The translations under genes and the position numbers were made by a program. Below, in pieces: positions 50,001 through 61,945 of a stretch of DNA of 64,000 bases; positions within the stretch are counted from its first letter, which is position 1, and each line of letters starts with the position of its first letter. The notes below the pieces were generated by a model, which was not told the DNA's origin, searched no databases, and saw nothing but the letters and a program-made list of their open reading frames with translations. Where the stretch lies: contig NC_051108.1 in assembly GCF_901709675.1 (NCBI RefSeq), positions 1,798,001 through 1,862,000 on the forward strand, in the 5' to 3' direction. Source of the stretch: Syngnathus acus (Eukaryota; Chordata; Actinopteri; Syngnathiformes; Syngnathidae).

Positions 50001-53000
50001 CCCCGGACAAAATTGAATTCACAGGAGATACATGAAATACATCATTGTAAAAATAAACCCACGTTATTATAAACTGTCGTAAGAAACTTTGTCATCATTG
50101 ACTTTGTCTTAGCGCACATCGTTTTATAGATTACCATAACATCGTAGTCATATAAAACCCGCCGCCGTCTTTATATTCAGTCGTAATTCATCCAGTAGTA
50201 ATTGAAACCGTCGTAACGGATTGTATATATATATTTTTTTTATATATATTTTTTTTAATCACATTGGATCAGAACCAATTGTACCTGCGAATTGGCGGTG
50301 TTAGCACATCTAATATGTGTCAGCACTGCAGAGTGTTCATATTAATGGTGCCATATGTGCTTTTTTGCTGACTGAGGCCCACACACACACAATATATAAA
50401 ACTTGTCAAGACTAAACGTCAACATAAAGCTGACCGTAAAGTCAAACAACAGACGCGGATCACGTGTCTCTACCGCACGTTCCGTCGAGCGCTGGCGAGG
50501 CCCGTCCAGATGGTGCCGACTGCGCGGACAGTAAGCCGCGGAGCTGCTGCCATCCAGCTAGAGCGAGCGAGAGGGAGAAAAAAAAAAAAGATCATCTGTG
50601 TGCTTGTTTTGTCCTTTTCAAATCCAACTACAAAGGACAGCTAACAATCCCATTCAGATTTGTGCCATGCATAATTCACACTAATGAATACAGTCGTGGC
50701 GACAATGACTTTCGAAAGATCCCGAGACTTGCCTCGTCTTTCTCTTGGGGGGCTTTGGTCCTTTTGTGGATCTCTGCTCCATGATAGACCGCCTAAAACA
50801 AACAATGTGACATTTTTGATAGCTGAGAGTCCATTTAGAGTGTCACGCGTCAAGAGGGGGGAAAAAAATTAAATGAAAAGATGGAGCCGGGCAGAGAAGT
50901 CATTGACTTTGAAGTCCACTTCACCACATCCGCCATTTAATGTCCACTTTTTTTTTGTGTGCGTGTTGGCAATGTCCATTTTCTCGTCACACATCAAATT
51001 GTCTCCTCACTTTAGCCGAAGTAAACAACCGCACGCCGACACCATCGTTCTTAACGAGACTCCCCCGACGGTCGTTACCGTTGGAGAGCCTTTTAAAGCG
51101 GACATATTACGGAAGATTGACTTTTTAATTGCTTGTATACAAATAGTTGTGGCTCGGGAGTGCCTGGCCACCCATCAAGTGTGAAATTAAACAACTAAGT
51201 AAATCTGTTACACGGCCGTTTTTTACGCCACATGCACCCAAGAGACCAAAGTTTCGCATCCTTTATTGAAACAAGGCACACATTTTGCTTTTGGAAAAAT
51301 CTTGTGACAGCATACGCTAACATTTCCTGGTTTTTAAATCACTTTGACTTTTGGGATCATTTCGACTGCATTTCCGCCAAGTCAGTCGTCCACTTAGCGT
51401 CTTTGTTTACCTGTTGACATCGCATCCTCCCTCTTGTCCCTATCGTATCTTCTTCTTCTTTACGGGATTGACGTTTTAAAAGCAACCAGGCTGTTTTGCA
51501 TATATTCATTTTCACCGCCGGGTTTCTATTTCCTGCTTGATTTGTGCGCAGCGCCCTAATGGACTTGGCTGCCGTGTGTGTGTGCGTGAGTTTGTAAGTC
51601 TATATGTTGCTGATTTAGACGTGCCTCCGGTAGCTAATACGCCGGCTAATGGCCGAGATAATGATTGGTGCAAATGGGGCTGCCAAACATTGGCTTTTGG
51701 CGACTCAAACTACGCCGCATTGATCATTCAACATGATCGGAATGGACGGATTGAATGGACTCTTGTAAGAACTCGACTGTTTAGCATGAATCCATTTACG
51801 GACAAAGAAGATGGTAGAAGGGCAAAGGCTAATTCCGGATGATTTTTCATTTAATTTGTAGTCGTATATATATATATAAATATATATATACGAGAAGAGC
51901 CAATCTTAGAGCGGTTGATCGAGTGAGTTTACTAACAGTATTTGTGTAACTTTTCTTTAATTTAATCATCATGCCAGTGTTATACTGCCCCCTGGTGGCC
52001 AAGACATTAACATCAGAAAGTGCCACAATGAATTAATCATGATGTACAATCGGTTTAATACATTACATCTATTTGATTATTTTGTCATTATGCGTTTTAT
52101 AATGTACAATATATTTTCCTAACATATAACATTATGTGTCACAGTCGACAATCGATATTTATCGAATAGCCTAGTTCATTTTTGAAACCCTCGTCTTATT
52201 TTTGTGAGATAAATAGAAGGAGGGAAAATAGATTGAGCCAAATGAGCGTCTATCGACAAGCGTTCGATCCCGGCTGATAAACTGTCCCGTTTAAAGAAGG
52301 CTGACGGCACTCGAATGAGAGCCCTGATCATTCCTTTCGCCGCCCATTTTCCACCCAGAAAGTTTTTTACTCAACACTGTGGCGAGCTTATGACAAATTG
52401 CAATTTTGCATTTAAAAATTTCATTTGAATGCTTTATATCTGTAAAAACACTACGAGAAAGAAGCAAAGGCTGGAAGGCTGACACAACCTCCATTACCGA
52501 TAATATCTCTTCATTGTGCTCTTTATCCTCTTCTGCTACTTCACAGGAAATGGATGTGGGACTTAAAAAAAAAAAAAAAAGAGAGGCTCTTGTACCTTGT
52601 CATTTTCAGGACAGCGCCGTAATGAGAGCGAACAAAGGAACATGACATGGAGCGAGAGCGAGACAGGCTGGTCATGAATATTACACAGATAGCGCTGGAG
52701 GTGACACAGCTGGGATCAACAAAGTGCTAAGCGCTGTTGCCGTCAGGCAGCGCCGCTGGAAAATAGCCCAATAAATCGGAACGGTGACTCGCGGGTATCA
52801 CTACGCCAACATCTATTCCGATGTCCAATATTCCGATATTTCACATCCTGATGTCCGATGTGGAGCATCGCGTCGGGCCTTGTTGCGCTTAATGAAAACC
52901 TTCCTGAGGGACTAGAACTTAATTGGCCAATGTTGATTTTGTTGTTGTACGTCAAAGGGCAAATGGAAGCTCGCCGGTGTCATTTGGTTAAGCTTTATTT

Positions 53001-56000
53001 CATATTATTTCTTCCACTAAGGATTGAAAAAAAAAAAAAAATTGCGTGCCATCCCTCCATTAAAAGATCATGTGCTTTGACAGTCCCGCTGTCCCACCGC
53101 ATCCGTGACGCCGAGGCCAAGAGTCGGATGAGCAACCGTAACTGACAGCGGAATGGCCGAGGAACGGCCCCGGCGAGTCCCGGGACGCCCTGTAAAAAGC
53201 ACTCGCACGCTCTTTTATTTACGCCGGGCGTATTATTAAGCAGCCTTCATGTCGAGTTAGCGTACGGCGCAGTCTGCTGCTCCGCTTTCATCCGACGTGG
53301 AAGTAGACGTGAATTTTTTAGACGTTGATTTTCTTGCACCTTTCTGTTCATTTTTTTTTTTTATTGCTTGAGTTTGAAGTCATGGTGCTTTCTAATTAAG
53401 GTTTTAAAACAAGGCTATAATTAGCATTAGCATCCCGAGCTAGCTAAGATAGTTAGTCCATGTTGTGATTTATTTGGTTTGAAACACGAACCCCACTTTA
53501 AAGACCTAATCTAGGCCTCGTTGGAAAACGAAACTCGAGCCTCGTCTCAAACCCGGACGCATAGTTGTGATTTAGGCCTCCCGCCACACCATCGTTGCCA
53601 TTTTTCCAGCGCCGACGTCTCGAGCCCGACCCGCACCGCTTTCGCTCATTCCGACAGACTCGGCAGTAAAGAAGCCGCTGCTGACAAGAGAGACCCCCCC
53701 CGCCCCTACCCTGACACGATAAAAACGCTTCGGGGGCGAACAAGTTTATCTGGATGTTTTGCCCTTCGGATGCGCTGGGCGTCAAAAATGTCAGCTCCGC
53801 GCAGATTCGGATGACAGACGTGACAAACGGGGCAGGCCTCCGGTCAGGATGTTACACTTGCAACAGGAAATGTCGACTTTGATTTTTTTTAAATGTCTCC
53901 TTTTGTATATATTTACTGTCAGGGTCCATTACACCGCACAACCTTTTTTTTTTTTATAATTATTTTAATCAGATGCAATTGAAGACTGCTTGAAACCCAA
54001 TTCTGAAACTCGAAATTTAATTTGAAAGCCCAACCCAGTGTTAAAAAAACATGGCCGGCGCTCACAGGATGAGAACATTCCTGCCCTGCTTGCGATGCTT
54101 GTTAAGGGCACCTGAAGACAAGATGTCAGCCAAACATTTGTAATTGCCCGCCAAACTGTCAGACGGGCCTCGCGGCATCTGCCCGTTTACTTCTTTATTG
54201 TTTCCTTCTTCTTTCAAAATCCTGAAGGACACAAAAGTTGGTCACGCCGATTAAATGCGACTTTCTTGTGCCCGATTTTTAGAGCGCGATAGGGTGGGTC
54301 AAAGTTTATGCGCTTGTATACGTCAGCCCCGGTTTACAGTTTTACTTTCTTTGACTTGTGTGTGCATTTTATACGTGGTGTGCGGGATTAAGCGAGATGA
54401 GCAGAGGGGGGTCCAGATGACGGGATTATTCTCACATGCTGTCCAAACAATTGTTCCCCTTCTGCTGAAAATTTGAAAACCGCCTGGCCTGGCAGCTAAC
54501 AGCGCAGGGATCTGTATGTGTGTTTGTGTGTGCTGTATTCCGAACGTCCTAATTAATTTGTGCTTCCTACGCTTTCTGTGAATAATAATAACAAGGCGCC
54601 CATGTTGCCGCTAAGTGCGGTCTTGTTCGGTGCTTGAGTCCAGGTAGTAAAATGGCGAGACTGCTTGTAATTGATGGCGACGGAGTCAAGTTCATTAGGC
54701 CCGCGTGTGGGCCGCGGCTTGGGGGAGGGGGGGGGTGGGGGCTGCGAAGGAATACATTTCATTTCACAGCTCATTAACCTAATGGTGACTCCTACTCTGC
54801 TCCCGGCCGCCTCCTCGGCTGATGATTTAATTTCTGAGGCGTGAAAGTCCACGTCGGCGACTCGGTTAACAGCGCTCCAATCCGACGCCAGGCGGGGGGC
54901 AGCGCCGCCGCCCGCTCATCCATTATTTCACCGTTACGTACCGATGTCATTAGTGTAAAACTTGCAACGAGGAGTTCACTTGTTGGGAATGCGGAATTGA
55001 TGATTGGATTTTCGTGATTAATCCGTTCCGGGAAGTCTGACTGATACGCCATAAGAACCCACTCAACATTCTTAGCCTAAATCTGAATTTCCATAATTAA
55101 AATGAGACTTGTGCCTGTGACGCTCACGCGACTGCTTGCTTTGTCATTTTAAATGCGGCTGGAGCCCAATGACATTAGAAGAGTTTTATCCATCTGCCGG
55201 GGAGACGCATTAACCTTAAACTGATATTTAAATGTCACCGCGTGTGTATGTGTGTGTGCGGTCCAAGCATAATACGGCCAACGTAATTAGATGTGGTTCG
55301 AGCCTTTCCAGCGGCACACATCCCATTATGCGCACATGACTAATTTGTGGGGGTCAGTGTTTCCAACAATTAAGCCCAATTACCAAACAGCGCTACCTCC
55401 ACCTTGGCACTTATCCGTTTGTGCTCCGCCACCTCCACCGTAGTCAGCGACACTTCCGAATTCTTTGACGCTTGGTGACAAGTTTGCACCGCTTTACCTG
55501 AGCTGCGCCCAGATGGCGCGCTTGTGTCCATTTCCCTAAAGTGCGTGCTCAGCAAGTTGGCGGTCTTCTGGCGGGCACCCAGAGCTTTGACAAATGGGAT
55601 GTGACCCACAGGTGGCGCATATTAACCGAGCTTCCGCCGGGACCTCTGGCGAATGTGTGTGTGTGTGCGCGTCTGGGAACCATTCCCAAGCGCTGTGCGG
55701 AATTTGACTCGATTTAGCCGGAAATGATTATTTAGGATCTCTTTGAATTGCCGTGTCAGCTTTCTAGGCCCGGATTGTGCCCTCGGAATAGGAAAGTTGA
55801 AAGCGGTCAGACCAAACTGGTAGCTCTAGGCCAGAAGAACAACCTGAGGTTGATTGATAGCTTGATGGACGGATGGCTAGATTGATGATGTTCAAATAGA
55901 CACGCTGAAGGTTACACATGCCCACGGGTTAAGTTGACTTCATCTTTCTATTTGCCATTTCATGTCTTCGGGGGTTTTGCCTCACTTGCCCCCGTCCCCC

Positions 56001-59000
56001 TCGCCGCCACCACTGCCATCTTCACCGGCGGCGTCAGCTAACGTCTGATTGGACAAATCAGACGAACAGATGCGCTGCCGTTCCCCTTACTCACTGTCAC
56101 CGTCCTGTTTATTTCCATTTTGGCATTGACAGCATGCCCTCTGTCGTTAGGTGTTGATTGATGATGCTACAGCCCCCCCCCCCTTTTTTTTTCCTCCCAG
56201 CATGCCTTGCCCCCCCAGGTGACTGCATCCCATGTGACTGCACATTGCTTCGGGACATTAGTTGTTGAGGCTGAAGAATTTAGAATTATTTTTTTTTTAA
56301 ACAATCAGTGTAGCTGAATTAAACTAAAAATAAATCCAAAGTTACTCATGTACAGTTGAAAGTTAAATCAGCCATGGGAGCCATCTCTTTCCTATCAGGG
56401 TCCGTTTGTTTGATTCCTAAGCTCTCCGAGGGTCAATTAAGTACCTAAGAATGCTCCTTAAAATATTTGAGCCGCTTCAAAACTTTGAGGGCGTTTTTTT
56501 TTTTTAGAGGAAGGTGACTCATCAATTTCCCTCTTAAATCTTCATTTCTCATCTTCTGAGGCCGGCGGAGCGATGTAATGTGATCATCATCTCAATCAGC
56601 GGGGAGCAAAAATAAATGAAATGGGCTTTATGAATTGAATATGAGCGGGAGGACTGGCGCTGGGTCAATTATCTGCCGCCGCGCTCCGATTAACAGAAAT
56701 AATCACTGCGAAGAGCAGGGAAATGGCCAAAGACGAAGGTGCGGGTAAAACCAAATCTCTGAACTGCTATTGCTATCAAGACATTAACACACAATTATGT
56801 CGGCCAAATCAGAATTATAAGTGAGTAATTAAAAAAAATGGTATCAGTCCGACACTACTAAATATTGGAGCGCTCTTGTCATTGGATTTTTCACGGAGCT
56901 TGAAACGGATTAATAGTATTACCATTCATTTCAATGAGCAATGATGATTTGCGATACAAGTATTTCAAGTTAGCGACTTACTTTGAAGTATCTCAAGTCA
57001 CCTCTAACTTCCTGCGCGCTTGTTCAGTCTCCTACTTTTATCTTCGACACCACTTGCGTTTTTTCTTTGCTCAGACAGCGCTAGCCGAGTGTCTGCGTGA
57101 TGGATCGTCGCTATATTCTCTGCCCTGTGTCTCCTCCAGGCGCCGCACCTTGGAATATAATTGAAAACGCCCGTTGCTTTTCCCAATTTTTTTCCTTCCC
57201 TTCACTTCCCTCGCAACACCAATTTCTCGTTGTCGTAGCGCGGCCTGCTCGATCCACATGACGTGACTCCGGTCAGACTTAAGTCGGCAATTTTCCGTCT
57301 TGCTAGAAACAAAAAAGGGCTCGGGAATCGAGTTTGTCCGTGAGACGTCCCGGAGCGAGAGGGGAGTGCTCGTCATCTGTCTTCATTCATCTCCGAGTCG
57401 CTCGCATTAGCGCTCAATTATCTCGCCGCCGTTTGTCTCCATCGGACTGGAGAGGATCCTCAAGTGGCGGAAGGGGCCTGAGTGATGGATGCGAAATAAA
57501 AGCAGACACGTAGAACTAGGCAGAAATCAAGGAACAATTGCTTAATGCAGCGCTGCCTTGAGATATGACTTGAGTTTGATCCGGGACCAACTCAAATTCC
57601 CTTTCCCCATTGAAATGAATGGAAATGCCGTCAGTCCGTTCCAGCCTTCCCTAAAAATCTGTAAAAAAAATAAATAAAATGGAGTGCCGCCATCTTGGCA
57701 CATCTTTGTCACGTTTCCATCTAAAGTGGCGAGCAGCGTGCCGAGTTACCGTCTTGTCCGCTGTTTGACAGCGGCGGAAGGAGGAGACGACGAAGGGAAA
57801 GACTCAGATCAGCAGATCCGATCGCTTTACACGGGCAGCTAGCGTAGATACTGCAGGTAGGCGACCTGCCGCAGTCTGCCGCCCGTCATCGTTTGGCATC
57901 GATTTCTTTCTGCTGCCAACAGACTCCCCGCGAGCGAGGAAGATGAATAATTCACGGGACGCCGCCGGGCTGCATCGGTAAATAAATACTTAACTAATAT
58001 TGGCCCGCCGCAAACCGCAGGTCTCCGTTTACAACGATGCCAGGCCGGAGGACACACATCGCGCCCGACAGAAATATGACGTGTGTGTGTGTACACACAC
58101 CCGCAACGCAAATAATGTAATTAGCCGCTTTGTAAACAAATGTTTGACTTGAGGTCAACATTGAAACACGGGCAAATCTATTTGAGTTTTTTTCTATTTT
58201 GTCAGCGACTTTCATATTCTGCTCTTGCTTTTACTTGGATTTAAAAAAAGAAGATGCACCAAATGAGTCACTGTGACTAATAGCAGACTCCAAAGCAGAT
58301 AGTGGCTTTTAAAAACTGACACAAAGAAACGCTGTGATGCACATTAGTGTGCCCGGGAAAAAGTTTTGCTTCCATTCAGCGAGCAGACGCGATAATTACG
58401 GGTTGTGAAGGCAGATGGAGAAAAAAAAACGCAAAAAATACAGAGGAAGTTGAGTGACGGGTCGTTCATTAGCATCAACATATTGTTCTGGTTTTGTCGG
58501 GCCCGTGACGACGGGTGACACGCCTCCATCGTTGTTAGCGTTTGATTTCACGAGCACGCCGTTAATGTGCGTTTGATTGGCAGAAGATTTACGTGCCCGC
58601 ACAAAGTTTCAAAGTGCCGTTTTGCGTCTGGATTTGCTTTGGACATTTTTACGAAAACAAATGGTCGATTTTTTATTTTCTTTTTGTAGTCATCACCCAA
58701 AACTTCATAAATGTATTTCTTCCCCTACTGCACAAGTGTACCTAATGCTGTGTCCGTCGGGTGTCATTTTCCGACGCGTCACGGCAGCGTTGCGGTATAC
58801 GGGATACCGCCGCGATGAAGCTTCATCAGCCTGAGGATGATTAATATCATAAATGTCACACCCCACGCACTTATGTAAACCGAGGAAGTGCTCGCTAGGG
58901 TCACCCGATGCTCCGATGAGGCGGAATTTTATCGATGGAACGTTGACACCCGCCGGCCGCTGTGTATGTTTCACCGGCGGCAGCTTTACCGTCGATAGAG

Positions 59001-59656
59001 AGATCTCCACTTACACGCGCACCCGTCTTTAACCTTGATGCCGTTTGTGTGTGTGTTGCCTCGTCTATTATTTACTACTCAGTCTGGCCAGGCGGCGTTT
59101 GCTCGCGTGTGTGTCCAACGAGCGCTTCTCGGTAAACAACCACCGCCGATGACACGGGTGACCCTCACATTAAACTGAGCCCACTCCAAATGCACCCCCC
59201 CCCTCCCAACCTCACTCCTCTCTCATTTCCAATCGATTTGTTTCCAACGCGGCGCACAAAGCAAATGTTACTTCCTCCCGGCTCACTGCGTGTTGGTTTT
59301 ATTGTGTTTGGAGTGTCAGTGCGAGCGAGCGGGTGGCTGCCGCCTCCATTGCTGGTAAAAGGGGACATTTTTTTTTACTCTTTATTTAGTTGAACGGGAA
59401 TGCTCAAAAAGGCAGGACAAGGAGGGCGTTTTCATCAGCTCATGTAGCAAAGACACATGCATATATTCTTTATCCTCTCATAAGAGTGGCTTTTTAAATT
59501 TGCTTTACTCAGCAGGGCGGTGATAAGCGTTAAGGCATTTGCACTAAGATGGAAGCTTTTCAAACGGCGTCAAGCGTTGAGCTAAACTATTTGCCGTGAA
59601 GCTTTATGAAGCTTCGTTTCCAAGCCTGCGCCAAATCCACAACTTGCATATCGGGT
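47053..59656. other. Long gene-free stretch, presumed ext1 intron 1
   Basis: 12.6 kb with no exon that I can support on either strand and few repeats. ext1 exon 2 (which should start YDYREM) is not seen, so this is presumably intron. A CTCF-like motif lies at 51986-52000. Several GC-moderate, non-repetitive stretches with homeodomain-type TAATTA cores and TGATTA motifs (for example about 54.6-55.0, 56.55-56.75, 57.85-58.0 and 58.8-59.0 kb) could be conserved noncoding elements. That is a suggestion only. Confidence 0.45.
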
Positions 59657-60046
59657 TCAATCCTCAACGATGATCGGCATGTATTGCTGCTGTGGTGGCG
59701 GGTAGTGGTTGGGTTGTTGGTTCTCCCTGGTTGGAGAAAGAGGGTGAATTATTATCAAACTGAATGCTTTTTGGAAATGTAATCATTTTCAACAATTTGG
59801 AATTTTGAAAACAAGTCATTTGCTTACCAGCCCATCCTCTTTAGTTGTCGGTGTGCTAAACAAAACAAACAGAATTCAGTATATCAAATCATGTTACGGA
59901 TAATCGAGGCATTTACCTTTATATGCCGAGCGTCCTGCTCTGAATCCCTCCTTGACGCCTTTCCAGAGACTTCTAAAGAAGCAATCGCCGGGCTCAGCCA
60001 TGAGCATCACCAGCGACAACACCAGGAAGAGCGTGACAAACTTCAT
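59657..60046 (-). CDS. Piscidin-family antimicrobial peptide precursor A
   Basis: Coding exons 59917-60046, 59828-59855 and 59657-59726 give a 75-residue precursor. The signal peptide ([20 protein letters not shown], then DC) is the hallmark piscidin leader. The predicted mature peptide starts [20 protein letters not shown], a strongly basic amphipathic helix with Gly spacing. A proline/glutamine-rich acidic tail ([13 protein letters not shown]…IIVED) forms the prodomain. It resembles piscidins of the longer, Arg-rich class (piscidin-5-like). These peptides are stored in mast cells and granulocytes and disrupt microbial membranes (family knowledge). The noncoding exon ends at 60260; a TATA-like TATTTAAA on the minus strand lies at 60322-60330. 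A reverse-strand AATAAA at 59381-59386 may end the transcript. Confidence 0.88.
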
Positions 60047-60259
60047 CGCCAGGATAAAAATGCACAACTACACAAGAAGACAACACAACCTATTAGCAAT
60101 AAAAAAATAATGTCGTCAGCAGCTTGCAAAACGCCTGGACAGTGGTTATAAAAAGTCGACACACCCCTTATCAAATGATAGGTATCCGGAATATGACAAA
60201 TTGATACAATGAAGGTAAACATAAATAGCCTACGATAATTTCATGAATATTCTCCTCAC

Positions 60260-60330
60260 CTTCAGACAAAGCGTTGGAGTCGTTCGTCGATGAGGTTCGG
60301 CTGCTTCCGTGCGTCGCTTTCATTTAAATA
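60260..60330 (-). promoter_or_regulatory. Piscidin A noncoding exon and TATA-type promoter
   Basis: The donor GAAG/gtgaggag at 60260 ends the leader exon. TATTTAAA (60322-60330, minus strand) is at the right distance for a TATA box with a start near 60295. An AGATAA GATA-type site lies upstream at 60440-60445. Confidence 0.55.
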
Positions 60331-61351
60331 GGCCGACTTTTGACGTTACGCCTCTGACCATTCTCGGTCGAGGGCAGAACGTCCCGGCTAAGATCTGGCA
60401 CCATCTTTTTAAGTTCTGCTTGTGGTCGGGTCACCGCGTTTATCTCACAGCAACACGTTGATGCTTGGGAAATAATCGGGTAGAGGAGGGGAAGTCAGAA
60501 TGGGTAACTTTGTGGGACTCTGATCAAAGTCTGCTTTATTGTCAATTTCTTCACATGTCAAGACACACAAAGAGATCGAAATTTCCTACTATCCCACGGT
60601 GACAAGACATATTACATATTATATATATATTATATTATATTGGTCCATGGACAAACAAAACATTTGAGTCATCAGTCAGTTAAATTTCCAATCATATTTA
60701 ATTATATATTAAATATATTAAATTAATATTAAATACAGTATGTTTAATGAGATGATAAACAACAGTATAGCCATTAAAAGTGCATCCTCATTACTTTTTT
60801 TTACTTGTAAAACTTGAAAGCCAACAAGCTTATCTGGTAAGGTTAAGTAGCACAATTGATGAGTTAATACATTTATTTTAAAAAATGACTTTTGTTCTCA
60901 ATATTTTGTACATATTTTAACATTGTTAAAGAGCAGTTTTGGAAAATATAAAGATTTCTGCAGGTAATTTAAAATCAATCACTCTAAATATAAATATATG
61001 AATATAAATCGATATCAAAATAACCAATTGAATTTACTGTTGAAATGAAAAAAAAATATGGGAAATTGTAACGCTCATGTATGTAAGCCTTTTAATGGCT
61101 ACATAACCCCCATGATTGTTTTTCTTTATTTATGTAGATTTGTTCACACTACACTTTTTTATTTTTTATTTATTCTCTTACTGAAGATTCTTTTCATCTC
61201 GGACCAAATTAAAATAAGAGCAAGGGACACAATGAAGTTGCAATGCAGGTTTATTTCACACAAATTCAAGCAATACATCACTTTATTGTATTTTGGCCAT
61301 TTTGGATAGAGCTAAAAAAAAGCAACAGAAGCTCAATGCAAGCAAACGGCC
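60331..61351. other. Spacer between the two piscidin genes
   Basis: About 1 kb, very AT-rich (60.6-61.2 kb), with no exon. It includes the piscidin A upstream region and the piscidin B 3' flank, with a reverse-strand AATAAA at 61250-61255, 97 bases past the piscidin B stop. Confidence 0.5.
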
Positions 61352-61697
61352 TCAGTTGAAAGCAGGTTGGTCGGGCCCAAATTCCACGGAGCGCTTGTTT
61401 ACCACCTCTACCTCTTCAAAGCCGTGCTTGTGGATCAGCCTGGACAAGCAACCATTATCACAACCAAACGCAGACGACAATAAAAGAAATGCCGAATCTT
61501 ACCCGTGGATCCACTTTCCAGCTAAATCAAACAACAAACGTTATTAGGACAGTCGCATTTAACCCCAAAATATGCCAAAATCAACAATAAAAAGTACCGT
61601 GAACCAGGCCGTGTACAATGAGTCCAAAAATGCACTCCCCGGGTTGCGCCATGAGCACCACGAGGACCAAGACCAGGAACGCCGATGTCCACTTCAT
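61352..61697 (-). CDS. Piscidin-family antimicrobial peptide precursor B
   Basis: Coding exons 61598-61697, 61503-61521 (only 19 bp) and 61352-61439 give a 68-residue precursor. The leader MKWTSAFLVLVLVVLMAQPG, then EC, matches piscidins. The mature peptide begins IFGLIVHGLVHAGKWIHGLI, and its HAGKxIHxLI core is the classic piscidin/chrysophsin motif. It is rich in histidine (five in the first 24 residues) and less basic than peptide A. The acidic prodomain (HGFEEVEVVNKRSVEF…) closes the precursor. Gene structure, order and strand match piscidin A 1.3 kb away, so they arose by tandem duplication. The noncoding exon ends at 61788 (GAAG/gtgagc). Confidence 0.92.
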
Positions 61698-61788
61698 CCT
61701 ACACCCCCCAAAAAAAGAAAAAGAAATAGACTTCAATTTATGAGGAGACCATTTTTAAAAAATATTTATGTATATATATTTGCTCACC

Positions 61789-61945
61789 TTCCTACCAAAT
61801 GACCAAAGTTTCCGATGAGCGAGCAGTGTCAGATGTTGAACTTCTCTGTTGTGCCTACCGATCGGCTCTTGACGCCTATTTTTGTAGATGCGCTCGATTC
61901 TTATCAATGCAAAGTCATCGTCGAGCTCGGTCGGCAATCTTATCA
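61789..61945 (-). promoter_or_regulatory. Piscidin B leader and upstream region
   Basis: The noncoding exon lies directly right of the donor at 61788. A weak TATA-like AAAAATAGG is on the minus strand near 61876-61884. Two GATA-type sites (CTTATCA on plus) are at 61900-61906 and 61939-61945. Confidence 0.4.
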
